A DNA stretch of 64,000 nt from Faecalicatena_A orotica (GTDB taxonomy: Bacteria > Bacillota > Clostridia > Lachnospirales > Lachnospiraceae): the NCBI RefSeq assembly GCF_040545875.1, contig NZ_JBEPMR010000020.1. One strand, given 5' to 3'. Numbering within the stretch: position 1 is the stretch's first letter; each line of letters opens with the position of its first letter. Below, one piece after another: positions 60,498-64,000 of the stretch. The notes beneath the pieces were generated by a model that did no database searches, had not been told where the DNA came from, and saw nothing but the letters and a program-made list of their open reading frames with translations. A program made the position numbers and the translations under genes.

Positions 60498-61910
60498 ATG
60501 AGAAAATCTGGATACCGTTCGACACTGCACATATATTTCATTTTTTTAACAGCATTACTATGTGTAACTATTTTTGCAGCCCTCTTTTCGTTATCCATAA
60601 TCACGGTCCATACTCCCGGCGGTTCTGCTGAAAGGAGCAGTTACCCGAAAGAGTTTACCGTGGGTTTTCAGGAACAGATTGTTTTTACAGATAATACACC
60701 TCGTATCAAACAATCCGGGTTGGAACTGCTGCAGTCAAATCATGCGGGAATACAGATTCTCAATGACAGCGGACAGGAAATAGTCAGTTATCAGAAACCT
60801 GAAGATTTCAGGGATTCTTATTCTTACAGAGATCTCTTGGAGATAAGTGAAACAGGACATATAAACGACAGTGGGACAACATCCTTTGTCGGCGCTCTGG
60901 AACATAATGGAAAAGATTACACTTATATCGTTCATTTTCCAGTAAATATAGCAAAGGTGACGATGTATATGAACGGAGACCGGTTTACAGCAGGGAAGCA
61001 AGTCCTCTTCCTGTGCTTAGGTGTTATGTTTTTAACCATACTTATCGCCGGATTTATTTACGGATTCCGGATCACAAACATCATTAGCCGCTTGTCTCAC
61101 TCGATTCAGAATATTGCACAACGTTCTTATATCCCAACAGCAGACAGGGGTGCCTTCCGTGATCTCTTTGACAGTCTGGACCATTTGGATGCAGAAATCA
61201 AAGCAAGTGATAAAGTGGCGGAAGAAACGGAAAACTTGCGTAAAGAATGGATTTCCAATATAACACATGATCTAAAGACACCCTTGTCCCCTATAAAAGG
61301 CTATGCGGAGATGCTGTCTGAAAAAGATATAATATCTGAAGAACAGGTAAAAAAATATTCTCAGGTGATGCTAAAAAATGTTTCCTATATGGAGTCGCTG
61401 ATCAATGATCTAAAGCTGACCTATCAGCTGGACAGCGGCATGGTTCCTATCCAGAACGAGCACAGGAATATTGTCCGCTTTTTAAAGGAACTGGTGATCG
61501 ATATTCTAAATAATCCTGAATATGAGAACCGCGAAATTCATTTTGACTGTCCTGAGGAAGAAATTACACTTTTCTTCGACAGTAAGCTCATGACAAGGGC
61601 CTTTCAAAATTTAATTCTGAATGCTTTTGCGCACGGGAATGAAGATACAGAGATTACCTTACGAATTGCAAAAGCCGGAAGCATGGTGCAGATCATTGTC
61701 TCTGATAACGGAAATGGTATAAAACCTGAGGAAGTCAACCGGCTTTTCCAGCGGTATTACAGAGGGACAAACACGGAACAAAAGACAGCAGGAACAGGCT
61801 TGGGACTTGCTATAACAAGAAGTATTATCGAGGCACAGGGCGGCAGTATCATGGTCGAAAGTGAACTCGGAATCGGAACTGATTTTAAAATTTATCTGGG
61901 AAACGGATAA
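60498..61910 (+). CDS. sensor histidine kinase
   Basis: 470 residues. Two membrane helices (about 10-35 and 175-198) enclose an extracellular sensor of about 140 residues; a HAMP-like linker leads to the HisKA box (EWISNITHDLKTPLSPIKGY, phospho-His) and the HATPase domain (NLILNAFAHG, VSDNGNGIKPEEV, TGLGLAITRS). It pairs with the regulator encoded immediately upstream (stop TAG then ATG). The signal is unknown, but this layout next to an FtsX-type permease is typical of peptide-antibiotic sensing modules. Confidence 0.94.
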   Translation: MRKSGYRSTLHIYFIFLTALLCVTIFAALFSLSIITVHTPGGSAERSSYPKEFTVGFQEQIVFTDNTPRIKQSGLELLQSNHAGIQILNDSGQEIVSYQKPEDFRDSYSYRDLLEISETGHINDSGTTSFVGALEHNGKDYTYIVHFPVNIAKVTMYMNGDRFTAGKQVLFLCLGVMFLTILIAGFIYGFRITNIISRLSHSIQNIAQRSYIPTADRGAFRDLFDSLDHLDAEIKASDKVAEETENLRKEWISNITHDLKTPLSPIKGYAEMLSEKDIISEEQVKKYSQVMLKNVSYMESLINDLKLTYQLDSGMVPIQNEHRNIVRFLKELVIDILNNPEYENREIHFDCPEEEITLFFDSKLMTRAFQNLILNAFAHGNEDTEITLRIAKAGSMVQIIVSDNGNGIKPEEVNRLFQRYYRGTNTEQKTAGTGLGLAITRSIIEAQGGSIMVESELGIGTDFKIYLGNG

Positions 61911-61957
61911 GAAGTGCACCCCACAGATGCATACGGGTGGGTAATTGCATTTTCATG

Positions 61958-61999
61958 AATTAAGGTTAATTAAGGATGCCTGCAAGTTAGATTAAGGTT
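61958..61999. promoter_or_regulatory. phased direct repeats before the permease (regulator site candidate)
   Basis: ATTAAGGTT at 61959, ATTAAGGAT at 61969 and ATTAAGGTT at 61991: spacing 10 and 22 bp, about one and two helical turns. This fits tandem binding of an OmpR-type regulator upstream of its target gene. Confidence 0.5.
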
Positions 62000-62089
62000 G
62001 ATAGCTTATTATGTTATGTAATAGCTATTAACCTTTTTTGTTACATTCACTGAACATCAAGAATACAGAAATTGAAAGGAGGAACAGCT

Positions 62090-64000
62090 TTGAAGATTAT
62101 TTTGAAATATATTCTCACAAATGTTAAGGAAAGGAAAACACGGACAATTGTCATGCTTCTGTCAATCGTCCTTTCTGCAGTACTTTTGTTTGTTTCGTTT
62201 TCAATCGGTACATCCTATGAAAATGCACAGCAAAAAATGGCACGCGGAATGGCCGGGTCTGCCGCGATATCAGTCAGTCCCCTGTCCCCCGATGATACGG
62301 TCGGCTTAGATGATATCCCGGAATTAACTTCTATTAAGGCAAAAGCCGGCATGCTGGAGGGCAGTGCCCTGTACCATGAGGATGGTTATTATGAAACCAT
62401 TGATTTAATCGCTTCTGACCTCTCTTTGCTGAACCAGATAAATAAGCCCCGCCTGGTCAGCGGCGGGGACATCGAAAATTTTACGGGTTACAAGGTTATC
62501 CTGCCTGACCGTTTTACTTCTAAATATGGAATTGAAAAGGGGGATACCGTCATTCTTCAAATCAACGGAGTCCCCACCCGGTTCGAAGTTGCCGAAATAG
62601 CTTCTTACGATACAGTCTTTTTAAGACATACAAGAGGTGCAACGGCTCTGCTGCCGGAATCCACACTCGCAGAAATTTTACAGAAAAAGAATGGATACAG
62701 CGAAATTCTGATAGAACCTGCCGGGGATGTATCTGCCGGGGAATTGGCGGACACGTTGACTGAAGAGCTTTCCGGCCGCCCCCTTAGCGTATCAAAGGTC
62801 GTGAATGAGGAGCAGATAGAAGCCGATGCCAGACAGAAATCAATGCCGTTCTTCCTCATCAGCTTCTTCGCCCTGACGATGAGTGTTTTTATTATTTACA
62901 GCAGCTACAAGGTCATTACATTGGACCGTTTACCAATCATTGGAACATTTCGCAGTATCGGGGCGACACAGAAAACGGTAACCCGTATATTAATGCTGGA
63001 AAGTGCCTTATATGGCTTTACCGGTGGTATCATTGGTATCTTGCTCGGCACAGTTATCCTTAAACTGATTTTACGGGGCATGGGCGATTCTTTGTCAGCA
63101 GGCATCGAAATTCCTGTTGTTATTACTCCTGCGGCAGTCCTGCTTTCTTTCGGGACGGCGGTTATCGTTTCCATACTCAGTGCATGGATTCCGGTACGCC
63201 GTGCCAGCCGGCTGCCAATTAAGGATGTTGTATTAGGAATGGTGGAAGAAAAACATATGCCAAACCATCACGCTGCCGGCATCGGTATCGCGCTTCTTGT
63301 GGTTTCTGTGTTACTTCCAAGGCTTGCCTCAGGGAAATTCCTGTACCCCGCAGGTGGTTTTTCATTACTCGGATTGATATCTGCGGCAATCATGGTCATC
63401 CCGCTTGTTACAAACTTATTGTCAAAAGTTCTGGAACGAGTGTATACGGTTATCTTCAAGAATGAAGGGATGCTGGCAGCCAGAAATTTGAGGGATAATA
63501 AAAACATAACCCAGAATATCACTCTCTTGTTCATCAGCATTTCCGCTGTGATTGCAATTACAGTTGTCGGTAATTTTGTCAATACCTATATCACAGATGT
63601 ATTCAATGGCGCTGAACTTCAGGGATTTGCAGACGGGGAAATGGATGAAGATTTCATCAGACAGGTGGAAGGGATGGAGGGAATTGAAAAGATACTGCCG
63701 GTCTATGTATTCAATAATGAAATGCAGTGTCAGGATCATACATTCTCACGACTGGAGGCCACAGACAACCTTGAATTATACAACTCGATGTTTCATCTCA
63801 TCTATTCAAAAAAGGACATGGAAGTCTCCGCCATTTCCGCTTTTTCGGAGACACGTTCCATCCTCCTGAATGAGGATGTCCTGAACAGGAATGACTATGA
63901 AATTGGTGATTCGCTGACACTGGAGAACGATTCCGGCAGGAATACTTACACCATAGCCGGAAGTTTTAAATCGAGGGCTACCGATGTCGAAGCTGTTATC
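62090..64000 (+). CDS. FtsX-like ABC transporter permease (partial, runs off the window)
   Basis: 637 codons are visible and the frame is still open at 64000. Start TTG 62090 has AAAGGAGG 7-8 nt upstream. Residues 1-25 are a basic start plus membrane helix (TIVMLLSIVLSAVLLFVSFS); a large extracellular MacB-like domain follows; FtsX helices appear around 265-285, 310-335 and 355-375 (ITLDRLPIIGTFRSIGATQK is the FtsX coupling motif), then more helices and a second extracellular domain. No ATPase gene lies between the kinase and this gene; it may be downstream. Likely exports or detoxifies a peptide or lipid. Confidence 0.88.
   Translation, partial: MKIILKYILTNVKERKTRTIVMLLSIVLSAVLLFVSFSIGTSYENAQQKMARGMAGSAAISVSPLSPDDTVGLDDIPELTSIKAKAGMLEGSALYHEDGYYETIDLIASDLSLLNQINKPRLVSGGDIENFTGYKVILPDRFTSKYGIEKGDTVILQINGVPTRFEVAEIASYDTVFLRHTRGATALLPESTLAEILQKKNGYSEILIEPAGDVSAGELADTLTEELSGRPLSVSKVVNEEQIEADARQKSMPFFLISFFALTMSVFIIYSSYKVITLDRLPIIGTFRSIGATQKTVTRILMLESALYGFTGGIIGILLGTVILKLILRGMGDSLSAGIEIPVVITPAAVLLSFGTAVIVSILSAWIPVRRASRLPIKDVVLGMVEEKHMPNHHAAGIGIALLVVSVLLPRLASGKFLYPAGGFSLLGLISAAIMVIPLVTNLLSKVLERVYTVIFKNEGMLAARNLRDNKNITQNITLLFISISAVIAITVVGNFVNTYITDVFNGAELQGFADGEMDEDFIRQVEGMEGIEKILPVYVFNNEMQCQDHTFSRLEATDNLELYNSMFHLIYSKKDMEVSAISAFSETRSILLNEDVLNRNDYEIGDSLTLENDSGRNTYTIAGSFKSRATDVEAVI

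Overview
The window looks like a chromosomal segment of an anaerobic, spore-forming Firmicute of the class Clostridia, most likely family Lachnospiraceae. The reasons are the SCIFF peptide with its radical-SAM maturase, HemZ, a fused SecDF, a bifunctional Rel, SpoVT and a DUF4474 protein, together with strong GGAGG ribosome sites. I cannot name the species.

Layout. 1-1800: three small XRE-type regulators around a tRNA-Gly(GCC). 1800-15700: a conserved minus-strand housekeeping run (in transcription order: TIGR04086 membrane protein, scfA, scfB, secDF, recJ, rel, MBL hydrolase, hemZ, hisS, aspS). 15780-20130: relic of a mobilizable element (sigma-like protein, KTR protein, TetR plus membrane protein with an autoregulated promoter, MobC, frameshifted TnpW, internally deleted serine recombinase). 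20200-24700: spoVT, a Na/Pi transporter, pduL and yqeY; the last two are bracketed by two very large branched inverted repeats of 286 and 290 bp. 24700-32150: an acid-sugar (probably L-rhamnonate) catabolic cluster with dehydratase, GntP permease, IclR regulator, aldolase, YhcH protein and an unusual zinc-less MDR dehydrogenase, plus a divergent AEC transporter. 32200-40300: secreted MBL protein, YbjQ protein, cytidylate-kinase-like protein, a membrane EAL protein, YitT, MATE, AraC.

40390-52060 is a complete type I-C CRISPR-Cas system on the minus strand: WYL regulator, cas3, cas5c, cas8c (with an internally started cas11c), cas7, cas4, cas1, cas2. It has three arrays (5, 3 and 6 spacers) and four copies of one leader. 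Each array leader is joined to a decayed copy of the cas2 3' end, so the locus appears to have grown by copying a [cas2 3' end - leader - array] block. One block sits between cas3 and cas5c, putting CRISPR repeats 59 nt upstream of the gene for the repeat-cleaving nuclease. A RelE-type toxin pair and a small RHH-like protein lie between two arrays.

52400-57050: an antiterminator-controlled beta-glucoside operon (licT, bglP, GH1) with a recognisable RAT/terminator. 57200-64000: a DUF4474 protein with a Pro-Cys-rich tail, a CPBP protease, an OmpR/histidine kinase pair, and an FtsX-type ABC permease that runs off the end of the window.
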